Below, in pieces: positions 44,610-56,334 of a stretch of DNA of 64,000 nt. Every line of letters begins with the position of its first letter. Within the stretch, counting starts at the first letter, position 1. The notes beneath the pieces are model-generated. The model had not been told where the DNA came from. It saw only the letters and a list, made by a program, of their open reading frames with translations, and searched no databases. The stretch is from Sphagnum compactum (Eukaryota > Bryophyta > Sphagnopsida > Sphagnales), in the NCBI GenBank assembly GCA_965153455.1, contig OZ234496.1, positions 17,290,304 through 17,354,303 on the forward strand, given 5' to 3'. A program made the translations under genes and the position numbers.

Positions 44610-47241
44610 CAGTGTTGTCCAACGGTTGGCCGATAGCCGCAGCCGCCCGCAGCCGCAAATCGGTTGCGACTATGGCCAGGATTTTGATCAGCGGGCGGCT
44701 GCAGGCGGCTGTGCGCCCTCAGCCGCCGGCTACGGCCGCGGCCGATATATAAAGACTACACCCTGTTTCGCAAAATGATTAAATAAATTAATGGTGAAGA
44801 TTGGGAGCCGAATCTACATGTTGATGGTAGCAGAGGAAAAACCTAGAAGCGAACATGCGAATAGTGAGTTAGTGAGCGCAAACGAACAACAAGATGAGCA
44901 AACACATACCTAGACATAACTTGACGCTGTGACGGACTGCGTACGGCACAGATAAGACACTACATACCTGCGCCAGGTCTCAATCTGAGTTTTGAGTCTG
45001 AGACATTGGACATGGAGTGCTTCGAGTCGCTTGATGACGCCAAGAAGAAGATATCCGCTAATTTGAGCAGCAAAAACCCATAATATCAGGTGATTCCTTT
45101 TACGTCTTCGACTCGGCCATCGGACAACAAACTATGGGAGCGCATGGGTCAGGTGGTCGTGAAGGCCACTGGGCAGTGGGTGTGCTTCAATGTGCCAGTA
45201 GAGTTGGATGGCAAGGCGAGGACCAAGAGGATGTACGTGGTCGCCTGCATGAAGCCCACCTGCTTCATTATCTATGTATACAACTCTCGTGATGGCACGT
45301 CGTCAATGAGCGCCCATACCTGCTCCCGTGTGGCTGTTGCTGCTAGCTTTGGCAACCTACACGCTTGGGCGACCAAGAAAGGCGTGCCGACCGATCACGC
45401 CAAAGCCAGCATGACCAATTCTCTAGTCAACATGTGTGCGTATGACATTCGCCCGTTTGCGGTGGTGGAAGGCCCAGGATTCCATGATGTCATCCAGACA
45501 GCCTTGGACATCGGCTTTGCAAACAAGACACCGCTTCTTGCCGATGACTTGCTGGAGTCCCGACAGACAATCAAGCGCAGGACCATGGACCGTTCCGAAA
45601 AGGGCATCGTCAAGCTCCAGGGCATCACGCACAACCACTTTCAAGACAATGGGCGTGCCTCATTTTCCACAGACATTTGGACGGACGATGCCACGCAGAT
45701 GGCGTACAACGCTGACACCATGCATCTGATCGACGTCAATTTTATCATGCACGCCCGCGTCGTGTCCTGTGATGAGTTCGGATGCGGCGGGAAACAATAG
45801 GGGTGCGGAGGGTATGTCATCGCAATTCGAGTTGGACCTGTGCTATTGCCATCGCATTTCCATCGTCATCAACTATGTGCTGCAGAAGCAGACGCGCCAA
45901 GTGGACGGCGTCAAGCAGGCTCCTGTCTACCTTTTCTACGACGAGTCCCCGTTTGTGTATGACACGATTGATGTTTTGAAGGAGCTGGTCACGTACATGA
46001 AGTAGATGAAACTGAACAAGCAGCTGAAGAACAAGATGAAGCAGGACGTGGCAACGCGCTTTGACGGTCTCCTCATCATGCTTCAGTCTGTGTCCGCCGA
46101 GCTGGATGAATCCACCGAGCTGTTGGAAAAGAGGAAACAGGAGGACCGCGCCGAGAAGATCTCCAAGGAGCTGCTCGATGAACTTATTCGACTGCTGCAC
46201 TACTTCAAGCTAGCTAGCAAGTCCCTCGAGCCGTTCAATACACCAACTCTTCATTTCGTCGGCATGTGGCTGGCCAAACTAAAGGCACATCTTCAACCGC
46301 GAGATGAACCTGTCACCGTCAAGGGCGCCAGCGGCGAGAAGATGACCATTCCAGCCGACAGTGAAGACATTGCACCCATCAAGGTGCGCCTTTTCGAGCA
46401 GCTTGAGGAAAAATTCTTTCTCAAGCCGCTCCACCCCGCCGCTGCCTACCTGGATCCACTGCAAAAGAACCGTTTGAAAGATTATGGCTTCACTCAACAG
46501 CTGATCGATCAAGGCCTAGTTTACCTCAAGGACATTATGCGCAAGGTCGGCCCACTTAAGCCACCAGCGGCGTCCATGTCCAGTGGTATGCGACAGCGTC
46601 CACCAGTGGTCAAGAAGAACCTCGTGAAGAGGCCGCGCACTGTCTTTGTCCACGCTGGTCCGAGTCAAGACGACAGTGACGAAGAATCAGAGGACGACGC
46701 TGAGCCAGCCGAGGAGTCCCAGCTCGAAGCTCGCATTGATCAGGAGTTGGCAGAATATCGCTTGTTCAAGGCCTCCAAGAGTGACAAGGAGGTTCTGCTC
46801 CAGCCCGATACACAGAAAAAGAGCCCCAGAAGATGGTGATGTTAAACACGACGTCGGCCTGTTGCCATGGTGGCGAGTAAAGTCGGACAAGTTTTCGATT
46901 CTCGTGCACGCCGTACGTGCCATTTTGTGCATCCCCGCATCTAGTTCCATGTCGAATGCACTTTCTCAAGTGCCGGCAATACTCGTAACAACAAGCGCAA
47001 CGGGTTGCATCCAAGCACCTTCAATGCTCTTCTCTTTCTCCGTTCTAACTAGGACCTTGACCGTAAATAAACACGTTCAAGAATAAGACGGCTACGGCTC
47101 AAACATTGTGTTAACGGGCGGCTACCGTTGCGGTTGCCATATTGGCATGTGAATCGGGCGGCTGCGGCTGCGACCGAGATTTCATCAGGACCAAAACGGC
47201 TCGGCTGCGGCTGAATGCCGCCGGATGCTTGAACAGCACTA
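44610..47241 (+). mobile_element. hAT DNA transposon, 2632 bp, complete but inactivated
   Basis: The left end CAGTGTTGTCCAA and the right end read inward TAGTGCTGTTCAA form an imperfect terminal inverted repeat, flanked by the exact duplication TTAAGGAA. Subterminal GC-rich repeats are oriented oppositely at the two ends: AGCCGCAGCCGCC-type at about 44636-44740 and GCGGCTGCGGCTGCG-type at about 47085-47222. Such arrays are common transposase-binding regions in hAT elements. The transposase between them is broken. Base composition is much more GC-rich than the flanking DNA. Confidence 0.95.
45012..47075 (+). pseudogene. hAT transposase with BED finger, broken by frameshifts and a stop
   Basis: A possible first exon starts at 45012 (MECFESLDDAKKK). 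The main frame from 45090 has a BED-like finger (C-x4-C, then YNSRDGTSSMSAHTC) and the hAT core (YDIRPFAVVEGPGFHDVIQT, then STDIWTDD with a catalytic-type Asp). A frameshift near 45770-45800 moves to the frame with CYCHRISIVINYVLQ. An in-frame TAG at 46003 follows VTYMK, where a Gln codon is likely ancestral. The next frame (46006-46839) runs through RFDGLLIMLQSV, and a further shift near 46810 leads to the dimerisation region WWRVKSDKFSIL...ILCIPASS. One more shift is needed to read FSSAGNTRNNKRNGLHP. At least three frameshifts and one nonsense change are visible. Confidence 0.9.
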
Positions 47242-47249
47242 TTAAGGAA

Positions 47250-48790
47250 TATACACATAACAACCCTCCCTTTCTTGCACGACACGATGTACCTATGTTT
47301 TAGGTTAATGGTAAGATTCGCCTCATCCTAAGCTTTTTATTTTGAGAATGTAGCATGATTCTTAAATTTTCCTACTTCCCTCTCTCACTTTGTACCCACC
47401 TAAATTCGCCTTGTGGATGATTGCTAGTGTCACAAAATTGTCAATTGATGCCTCCAAAAGCTCAGCAGAATTGGATAGTAATAATAATTGGTCATTTGTA
47501 CTCACTCAACTTGTTCCCGTTTCGATGTATTGAAAGGGTGGCTTCCATTGGCACATACATTGGGGATTGGAATTTTACAAGCATATCCACCCACAGGAGT
47601 AGAATGGCTTGTACACTATATTTTAGATGAAGTATAGGGGCTAATTGTGTGAAATTCACTTTGGGACTGTACATTTGTCCACAATAAAGTGGCCTCCAAG
47701 AGAGTCAAATACAAGGAAATCACTTTTTTATTATTGGCCCGTCATAATAATGATTGGCTCAGATTTGCATATTTCAATATTTTTTTTCAAAAGTTTGCAC
47801 TTTTTCATGTTTTTGGGTGGGGACGAGGTAATAATTTACATTGTATGTTGGATGGGATAAACACTTATACAGGCTGAAACAAAATGGGTGTGGGTGGTGA
47901 AGATGCTCTGTACCAAGCCTTACATTTGAAGGCTTCAATGGCATCAAAAAAAAATTCCACCAACCTCATTCGCTCACCTTCCCTCTACTACAAAAGTTCT
48001 AGGATCATTAAACTACGGTAGCTAAATCAAATACTCCAAAAACACCAAAATTTGAAAGCTGCCCATGTCTCTTAAAATTACACTTTCAACGATGAGAAAT
48101 TTTTCATTTCTCACCCAAATTACACATTTTTACTACCGAAAGATTCAGATTGAAGTCCCCTAGAATTTGACCAAATCAAAAATAAATAAAATCAATGTGA
48201 CAAAATTTCAGCTATTGGGAGGTTATATATATATGCAAGTTCCTCTTGGCACTTGACATGGGTTAGGTCAAACGTCAATTAAAGGTTAAAAGATATATAA
48301 ACTCTTTGAATATGTTTATATTACAAGTTCAATAGAATTATTTGTAAAGTAAGACAAACGCAGCACCAGAACCCTGAGTTTGGTCATACACAGGGTGAGA
48401 TTTTTAAAAAACCAGCAAAAAAAAGTACATTAGCATTCAAAGGGGGGGGGGTTACTCAGAAATTTTGGTGGTAAACTGAGTTTCATCCTGTCTTTCCTTT
48501 TTTCGTGAGCGCCTCCACTGCTGCTACATATATTTTCACTGCTGCTGTTTTAGTAAGTACTAGCAACCCACAAAGCAGGTTCTTAGTTAGTAGGTAGCAA
48601 AAACCAGAAACTGAGCTAACCACCATGGTTAGCTAGGGAGCTGGAACCCAACAGAAGACTGTTTCCTGACAACTTTACCATCCATGCTTTCATGGTCTGT
48701 TGTGGGTGCTGGTTCACTTAAACCGCCAATGCACCATCCAAAAAATCTCGTTTTGGATGGGATGAAACCCAACCCAACCCCAGGACAGGG
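47250..48790. other. Intergenic AT-rich DNA
   Basis: No gene is recognised; open frames at 47421-47877 are unfamiliar. About 48466-48545 matches 33665-33750, and GGGTGCTGGTTCAC at about 48708 also occurs near 25871 (and, with one change, near 53260). Confidence 0.4.
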
Positions 48791-50345
48791 TTTTGGGTTC
48801 ATTTTTTTTTCTCACACACCCTGACCTTCGACGGTCAGTTTTTTTTTCCTTCTCCTGCCCCCTCCCTACCTACCCCCTACCTTCTGCTTTTCCCTCCCTT
48901 CCTCTTTCCCCTCGCTTTTCCTGCTCATAATTTCTTCTTTTTCTTTCTTTGGGACCTCTTCATTCTTCTTTCTTTGGTTTCCTTCTTCTTTCTTTGTTTA
49001 TTCTTTCTATTTTATATTTTGTGTGGCTTTGTTTGAGGTCTTTGTGATTTTTTTGTTTTTTGCTTTCTCTTTTTTTGTTTTTTTATTAAGTGTCTTTATT
49101 TGAGGTTTCTGTTATCTCTTTGTTTTTTTTTGTGGATTTTTTTTTTCTTTTATTTCTGTGTGTGTCTTAAATTGTGTCTGTTTGGAGTTGTGGAAGAGGA
49201 AAACAGGAGCAACAGAAAAAAAAAAAAAAAAAGGGAGGAGAGAGACGAAGAGGAACAGGAGAACAAGAGTAACAAAAAAGAGAGGAGAGAGACAAAAAGA
49301 AAAAGCAACATGAGAAGCAATTGGAAGGGTTGAGTCTTTTGTAATCCAGCCCCTGCAAATCAACAATGGTAGTAGAGGTTTGTTGCCATCGCCATGAACT
49401 CTTGATTACAGTAAAGGTTTGGTGCCCTCATCAGATTTTTTATTTTTTTTTATAAAAGTTTTGCTTTTATTTATTTATCCTTTTCTTTTTTTTGCTTTCA
49501 GTTTTTTGTTTCCTGTTTTTTTGCTGGTTTTCTTAATACCATTTTTTGGCATTTCAATTTTTTTTTTAATTTTCTTCTTGCTTTTCTTTCAGTAAATTTT
49601 TTAATTCTAGTTTTACATATTTCCAAAAAAATTGTACCATTTTAAAATTTTATTTCTATCTTGTTCATTTTTTATTTCTATTTTTTCCGATTTTTTTGTT
49701 GGTTTTCTTAGTATTGGTTTTTGTGGGGTTTAAAAATTTATATTTCCTTGGTATTTTCTTCGATTGTTTCCCCCTTGTTTCTCTTTTTCTCTTTTTTTTC
49801 TTTTTTATTTTTTTTCTTTCTGTACTTCTTTAAAATCCTGGTTTTATATTTCTGGTTTCATTTCTGGTTTTCATTTTCTGTAATTTAAAAAATTATTTCT
49901 ATCTTTTTTTTTCTTTTTCTTTTGTTGGGTTTCTTCATAATGTTTTTTTTGGAGTTTTTTTTTTTTTGGATTTTCCCCCCTTGTTTTTTCTTTTTTGTTG
50001 TTTTCTTTCTGTACTTCTTGAATATTTTGGTTTAATATTTCTTGTTTTATTTCTGGTTTTCATTTTTTGTACTTTAAAAAATATATTTTTCTCTCTCTTT
50101 TTTCTTGTTATTTGAAATGGTTTTTTACTAAATTTTTGGGGGTTTTAAAAATTCTGTTTTTTTGGCTTCTTTTTCAATTTTTCTTTCTATTGTTTTTTAT
50201 GTTTTCATTATTTTTATTTTATGTTTTCTGTAATTTTTGAAATTTTTATTTATCTCTTTTTTTCTTGTTGGTTTTCTTTTTTTCTTCTTTTGGTTTTTTC
50301 AATATTGCTTTTGGGGTCTTTAAATTTAATTGTTCTTTTTGTTTC
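48790..50345 (+). repeat. 1.5-kb pyrimidine-rich, T-dominated block
   Basis: The plus strand is overwhelmingly T and C, except for a purine segment at about 49190-49320. From about 49560 onward a degenerate unit of roughly 190-230 bp recurs (CTTTCTGTACTTCTT at about 49816 and 50004, with TTCTGGTTTTCATTTT after each). Open frames here are low-complexity and not believable as proteins. Confidence 0.75.
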
Positions 50346-51280
50346 TGTTTTGTGTGTATGTGGGAAAAAGTAAACCCCTCCTTTGTGTGTTGGTCAATTG
50401 CTCAAACAAAGACTCATGCCACATGCGAGTGGGATCACTTGTGAAATGATGGACTACAAATTGAACTTACACCGATTCTCACGTTGGTAAGAGTTGCTTC
50501 TTCCAAGTTGCTCATTATATTAAGCATTTGATGTAAGGTCCATCTTCCCCATGTAATGTTCAAAATCAAAGAGGGATGAGAATTTTGCTGATTTAATTTG
50601 AACTAGGAAGGTCTCTTATACAAAGGGTCTCTTAAAGATGTTTGGGATAGCCAAAATTGGACAAGATCTTCATCCAAGAGGAGTGTGAAAAAAAGATTTG
50701 ACTTGTGAATTACAATGAATTAGAAATGATTCATGGCTAGTAAGTTCCATCACATTCAATTTTCACTTCAAATTTGCATTATGCTTCAAACATGTGCTTT
50801 CCCAATTATACTCATTGGTTTGTATGTATGTTCACTTTAGGATTTGAGGTACCACCAAAGATGCTTTAATAATTAATTTGGTGAAAATGATTTTGGGAAA
50901 CTGGTAATTTATACACTTGACAATATGTCCAATTTGCACAAACTGCAAATGGCATATTATCATAGTGCAAATGGATTATCATCGAAATCTATTAGTGAAA
51001 ATTTTAGTGAGAGTGAGTGTGAGAGTAACTAGCTTGACATTCCATTTTTGGACAAATACACGTTTTATACCATGCATATGGCAATGATGAATTTTTCATG
51101 CCACATTTTTGTAGATTAGTTTAACCTCCATGGATATAACCCATTGACATTGGAAATGAATGTATGTAAAAATATCTACTTGTAAAAAGTTTGAATTTTA
51201 TTTGTACAAAAACAAGTTTACTAAGATCCATATATAATGTATGTGCATCTTGCATTAAACAAAAAATTGATTGGATGTAT
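50346..51280. other. AT-rich intergenic DNA
   Basis: No gene or clear repeat is recognised between the pyrimidine block and the GGTATTGCA repeat field. Confidence 0.4.
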
Positions 51281-51284
51281 TGTT

Positions 51285-52930
51285 AGCACATGAGGGTATT
51301 GCAATTGTAGTCCAAATGTTTTGTGGAAGTTCCATTAAAGCTTAAGGGCATGATTTTGTGCAATACCCTCATCGTAAAAATAATCCCCTATTTCATAATT
51401 AGAACTTTGAGAAAGTTTATACATGCATGATGACGGTATTGTGTTCACACTTTTGCTATGCAATACCTTCAAAACAAAACAAAACATATTCCATCAACCC
51501 TATCCTTAAACTTAATACACCCATAATGATATTGCATAGACTTTGATCGTTTTTTGGTCCATGCAATACTTTAACCCCTAAACTTAACCTTAATACACCC
51601 ATGATGGTATTGCATAACCCCAATGGGAGTAGGATAAACCAAATAAGGGTATTATAATTGAACTAAATTTCTTTATTTTAGTATTATGTGAGGCCACAAT
51701 TAAATATTGGTTAATACCCAGACTAAAGTATTGCATATAGGGTCAACAAAAGTTATTTCCAATATGTCTTTAAGGTATTGCATTTTTGAATTAGATAAAA
51801 TAAAATAATTTCAATTGGCCTAAAGGTATTGCAAAACACCAAAATGATCCAAAGGATATGCACTATCTTCATGAGGGTAATGTAAATGTGAATATGGTTG
51901 GAGATGATATTTGTGTTATGTCTTTGGGGTATTGCATCACCCTGATAAAGGTAATGCATGTGTGAATTGGGTTGGATATGATATTGTCAATGTGTCCATA
52001 GGGTTTTTGCATTGTTCAATTAGATGATATGAAATATAACCTAGGCATGAGGGTATTGCATAAGACCAAAATAATCTAGTAATTGCATTTTTGAATCAAA
52101 TGAAGTGAATATACATAATAACAAAATAATCTAATGCATTTGCATCATTTTGATGAGGGTAATGCATGATGAATTGGGTTGGATATCATATTATCAATAT
52201 GTCCATAGGGTATTGCGTAGATGAAACAAATGAAATAAGATAGTTACAGCTGGGCCTACTTGGGTATTGCAAAATAATAAAATGATCAAATGCATTTGCA
52301 TTACCTTTATGAGGGTAATGTATATGGGCATTAGGTTGGATATGTTATTTGCAATGTGTCCTTGGGGTATTGCATTGTGGAATTAGAGGAGATGAAATTA
52401 ATTTAATAGGATTGAAGGTATTGCATTATAATAATTTTGTTGTGTTCATGCATTGGTCTGATGAGGGTATTGAAAAAAGAAATCAAGTGTAATATGATAT
52501 TTTCCCTTTACCCTAACAGTATTGACTTCAATAAAATCATCCAATGGGTGTGCACTAGCTTTATGAGGGCAATGTGACGATTAATTCATTTACATTTTTT
52601 TTTGCAAGTTGTGTTAAGGGTATGGCATGAGTAGTTTGAAATCTAATGATTGTGAGGAAGTTCAATGAGGGTATTGCAAGAATGGTTACATCAATGGATT
52701 GATGTGGCTTGAATAAAGATATCAAGTTCATTTGCAATACTTTCATATGGAATTTAATTGTTGAATTTTATAGGGCTACATTAAAAAAATCTAATTTAGT
52801 TGCAATACCCTCAATTTGGTCATTGCAACCTTGTTTTCGACAGTCATAAAGTTACAGGCTCTATTCAACAGGTAGGTAGGAAGGAGAATGAAGCAACCTA
52901 CCCGGTATATTGCAATACCTTCATCAACAT
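51285..52930. repeat. Degenerate repeat field with GGTATTGCA motif
   Basis: GTATTGCA preceded by GAGG, AAAG or GGGG occurs about a dozen times on the plus strand, with GAGGGTAATG variants between them. Longer recurring blocks such as GAATTGGGTTGGATATNATATT...AATNTGTCCATAGGGT start near 51964, 52171 and, in variant form, 52330. Near both edges the motif appears inverted (TGCAATACC at about 51468, 52800 and 52911). No coding sequence is seen. Confidence 0.75.
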
Positions 52931-52959
52931 GCATCATCTTTGCCTTGGTGTAGATTTAG

Positions 52960-53095
52960 TGCATAGGTACATAGGTAGGTAGGTTGATGAGAAGGTAGGC
53001 AGATGGGTGGGTAGGTGGGCAGGTAGGTAGGTAGGTAGGGGAGGGAGGAGGCCAGGTATGTAGGCAAGTAGTCTAAATGTAGGTAGGTAGGTGAG
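52960..53095 (+). repeat. (TAGG)n-rich microsatellite
   Basis: Interrupted runs of GTAGGTAGGTAGG with GTGGG and GGCAG variants. Minus-strand frames encode Tyr-Leu-Pro-Thr repeats that reflect the tetranucleotide rather than a gene. Confidence 0.85.
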
Positions 53096-53420
53096 ACCTG
53101 GGCAGGCGTGGGGGGTGAGAAAAAAAAGTTCCCAAAAAAAACCAACCTGGGCTGAGGAAAGGAAAAATAAAAAGGTCAACTTGAGTTCACCACCTAGGTT
53201 AACCCAGGGACAGGGAGGGACGAAAAAGGTGCACCATCCATCCACATTGGTGCACTGGTGGGTGCTTGTTCACTCTGGCCGGGTTGGGTAGGAAAGCCTT
53301 CAAAATTGTGTTGACTTGTCAACATTGTCAAGTGGCCAAAAACTCCTCCTTTGGATACCTACTAGGAAGATGTTATAGTGGGAAGGACACACATGGAGTA
53401 AATAGTAAATACTCTCATAA

Positions 53421-53812
53421 GGGCATCTCGAGGAGCAGTGCTCAGTATGTGACCCTGCAAAAATATTTTACACGTCCAACTATAGCTTAGTTGTTTACAT
53501 GTTTTGCAAACCCAGCAGTAAAACCGACACTGGGACAGCAAATAGGTGGGGGACTACTAATAGCAAACCACCTGGACCAATCATTACGATGAGCCAGTCA
53601 GAAACACTGAGCAGCTGTCATGTCATATTTAATACACTCTTTTCTACGGGTGAACACTGTTGCTCCTGCGCCTTGTACCAGCCACCTCAAACTATGCAAT
53701 AATGTTGATCCAAAGCCATATTCCTGAACCAACCAAACCGGCATATTTTGACTTTCCTTCATCCAATCTTTACTGTGCAGGATAACATACTGAGCATTAG
53801 CTGGGGATAGTC
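53421..53812. mobile_element. Tourist-like MITE, copy 2
   Basis: The ends GGGCATCTCGAGG...GCTCAGTATGT and, inverted, GACTATCCCCAGC...GCTCAGTATGT match copy 1 at 26100-26624. TAA flanks both sides (53418-53420 and 53813-53815). Internal sequence (GGACCAATCA, CAGTCAGAAACA, ACACTCTTTT) aligns with copy 1 but lacks its tandem duplications, so the length is 392 bp. Confidence 0.87.
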
Positions 53813-54636
53813 TAAGGAGATATGATGGCCTTAAGTAGCTTCTCAGGAAAAATTCTTGGGCCAAGATGTTTCCCAACACAATATGAGTTCTCACAGGTGA
53901 CGTTATGTTCCACCCTCCACGCTCCACACTCCGTAGGTTCTAACTTCTAACTTATCAGTGTCCATGTAGCCTTGTAAGCCTTATTGTAGCCCAAGGAAAT
54001 AATAATCTTTAAAAATGTACATGAAGATCCTCCTGCCTGATTTGGAGCACAGATGAAATGTGCACAAGGATTATTTGGTACAGTTTGAGAAATGGAAATG
54101 ATGATTGATTCCTAAAAGGCTACTTCTGTTGTGCCCATCATAGTTTGTGAACATGTTTCAGGTATAAGAGTTTGGAACAACAAACCAAAATCATTTTTCG
54201 CTTTGAAAGTCTATCAACTAAAGATCCTTCTTAGTTGGGTGCCTTGTTTGCTTTAGGACATCTCAGGTTCCAAGTTCTAACCCCAAATTTAAAAGAACTA
54301 GGTTTGTGTAAGATGTCCCATGTGGCAATTTGTGCCAAGCTTGATTTTACATTTGACAAATGGTGAGACAACGGAGAAAATCAATCTCAAAATATGCAAA
54401 GTCCCTCCAGTGATGCACTTAGGATTACAGGATGGGAGAGACAGAGAGGGGAGAGAGAGAGGAAAGTGAGAGTGAGCCTGAAAGAACAAGCGTCCTTCTG
54501 TCGGGTTTTTGCTTCAGTCGGCAGTTTCTGTAACGGAGTGGAAATCGATTCTTTACTTCGAGGAAGAAGAAGTTCCTCGAAGAAGTTGGGGGTTTGCAAG
54601 TACTTGCCATACGGCAGTGGTGTGTAGCTTGGACAG

Positions 54637-54643
54637 TATAAAA
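54637..54643 (+). promoter_or_regulatory. Possible TATA box for the 55.0-kb gene
   Basis: TATAAAA occurs about 340 bp before the start codon, in the context GGACAGTATAAAACTC. It would imply a leader of roughly 300 nt. A TATATAG at about 54966 is too close to the start codon to serve. This is a motif-only call. Confidence 0.3.
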
Positions 54644-54978
54644 CTCAGTGTGGAATACGTAGAGATCAAACACTTACCTTGAATTATTCGTTTGTAGTTT
54701 GTTCTCAGATTCACGAGAGCTGCATTAAAGTCTCTGCATATAACTTCCATATTTCTTTTGTTGATCATAATATTGTGCTTTGCGACTGATTAGCTCATGT
54801 GGCGACATTGACAAGCTCCTAGTAGATCTTGAAAATCATTGGAGTGCGGCATCTAAATAAATTTTGTTCTGCTAAGTCCTTCTCGTCTCACACCTCTTTC
54901 TTTTGTCTCCTGTGTGAAGGTGAAAAGCTTATAACAGCCTGCAGTGTGCATCACCCACCTCTCTCTATATAGAAAACA

Positions 54979-55272
54979 ATGGGTTCTTACACAGAGATTG
55001 TCAACCGCACCAGCAAGGCGCTGAAATTGCAAGTGGGCAACAATCGTGTCTACAGGGAGATCGCCATAGTTGAGAAGGACGGGGTGTACAAGATTTCCGT
55101 TAACCCAAATGCAACTTACCACCAATTTTGTATGGGTGTTGACGCCGCTGGGAAATCAGTGATTGTGGACTCCGATGAGTGTGTGGACAACAAGTGCATC
55201 ACCATCACCGAATCTGTGGATGGCAAGTTTGATGTCATCAAGGTTCCAAGGCAACATATACAACAACCATAA
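54979..55272 (+). CDS. Small intact plant protein of unknown function, 97 aa
   Basis: A single uninterrupted frame begins MGSYTEIVNRTSKALKLQVG and ends VPRQHIQQP. It is acidic to neutral, has no signal peptide or membrane segment, and has two Cys in a DECVDNKC motif. The pattern VNRTSKALKL...VYREIAIVEKDG.YKISVNPNATYHQF...SDECVDNKCITI resembles a family of short land-plant proteins with a repeated VNNT.../ATYREY layout that I recall under a DUF label, but I cannot confirm the name. Codon use and GC content exceed the flanks, which supports a real gene. There is no evident intron and no neighbour within several kb. Function unknown. Confidence 0.7.
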   Translation: MGSYTEIVNRTSKALKLQVGNNRVYREIAIVEKDGVYKISVNPNATYHQFCMGVDAAGKSVIVDSDECVDNKCITITESVDGKFDVIKVPRQHIQQP

Positions 55273-56260
55273 AGTCGATTAGGTGGCCCCGACTACTTTC
55301 AGATCCGCCGGAACAACCGTATCCCCCGCTGCTTTCGAAAGCAAAGTTCGAAATCGCATCGAGTTTGCCCGACGCTTGAGGGGCCTCTTGCCTGAGCACG
55401 CGAGGCTATCCTTGGTTGAAGCTTTGCAGCCTCTTGCTACCCTGTAGGACCCAGATGTCCTACGACCTTCTTAGGGCCGGCCTCCAACGTAGCCCGTCCT
55501 TGTTTGATCGAAAAAGGTCGTAGGTTTCGAGGTTGTCTAGGGCCTTTGTAGTTCAGGTCTCCCATACTGGTCCTTGCCCTAGGCATTTTTTGACTTCAAA
55601 GTTGTTATAGTGTGAACCTTGAAAACTTTATTGCAAGAAGACAAATTTAAAATTTTAAAAAATAAAATTTAAATGGCAGAAACAAAAGAGAAAACATGGA
55701 AAAAGGCCCAAAAAAGGGGGAAAGAAAAGAAAAAAGAAAAAAGGGAAACATAAAGGCCTAATTAGTCCTAGCTGAATATAAACATTAACTAACATTTTTT
55801 TGTGCAAAATGGTTATATCCATAACCAGTTCCCAGAATTTATATGTACATATGAAAAATTTTAAGTTCAATTGGAAATGTTGTTTGTAAAATTCAATCTT
55901 GATACATTTATCAACTTTAGTTTTGTTTTAAAGCACCTTTAAAAAAATATATATGCACAATATTGTCTAACTAGTAATGTTATTCTTTTACTATTATTTA
56001 CTCAGGTTGTATATCTTGCGGTTCATTGTATTTTGCAGAGACTTTGATCCTTCTTTTCAATTAAACGCTTGGTGTTGATCAAGATAGTTGTGAAATGAAT
56101 AAAGTGATATCTCCCCCAAAGATTTATGGAAGGGATGGTTAAGGATTTGATCATTTGATTTCTACTTTCCAAATTTTTTAATAACATTGTAACTAGGTAT
56201 AATTTTTTTCAACAAGAAAAGTGTGTAATGAATGATAAGTAAAAACTGAGATTAACAACC
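55273..56260. other. 3' flank of the small gene and AT-rich DNA
   Basis: The first ~330 bp are unusually GC-rich and include GTAGGACCCAGATGTCCTAC, an imperfect palindrome, at about 55445. They may be 3' UTR or a remnant of another element. The rest is AT-rich with a purine-rich tract at about 55690-55750. Confidence 0.4.
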
Positions 56261-56334
56261 TCACCGGCGTAGGCTCTGTGGTATAGTCCTTGTTTAGGAC
56301 CTTCGGGCCTCAAAAAACAGTTGTAAGTTTAAAC

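Noticed and set aside
45395-46950. Minus-strand frames opposite the hAT transposase
   Set aside because: They are antisense shadows of the GC-rich transposase coding region.
49100-49366. Charged or Phe-rich open frames on both strands
   Set aside because: They arise from polypurine/polypyrimidine sequence and have no conserved domain.
52924-53245. Minus-strand Tyr-Leu-Pro-Thr repeat proteins
   Set aside because: They are the translation of the TAGG tetranucleotide repeat in several frames.
55314-55460. GC-rich segment after the small gene as an RNA gene
   Set aside because: I could not fold it into a recognisable rRNA, tRNA or snRNA, and no conserved boxes are visible.
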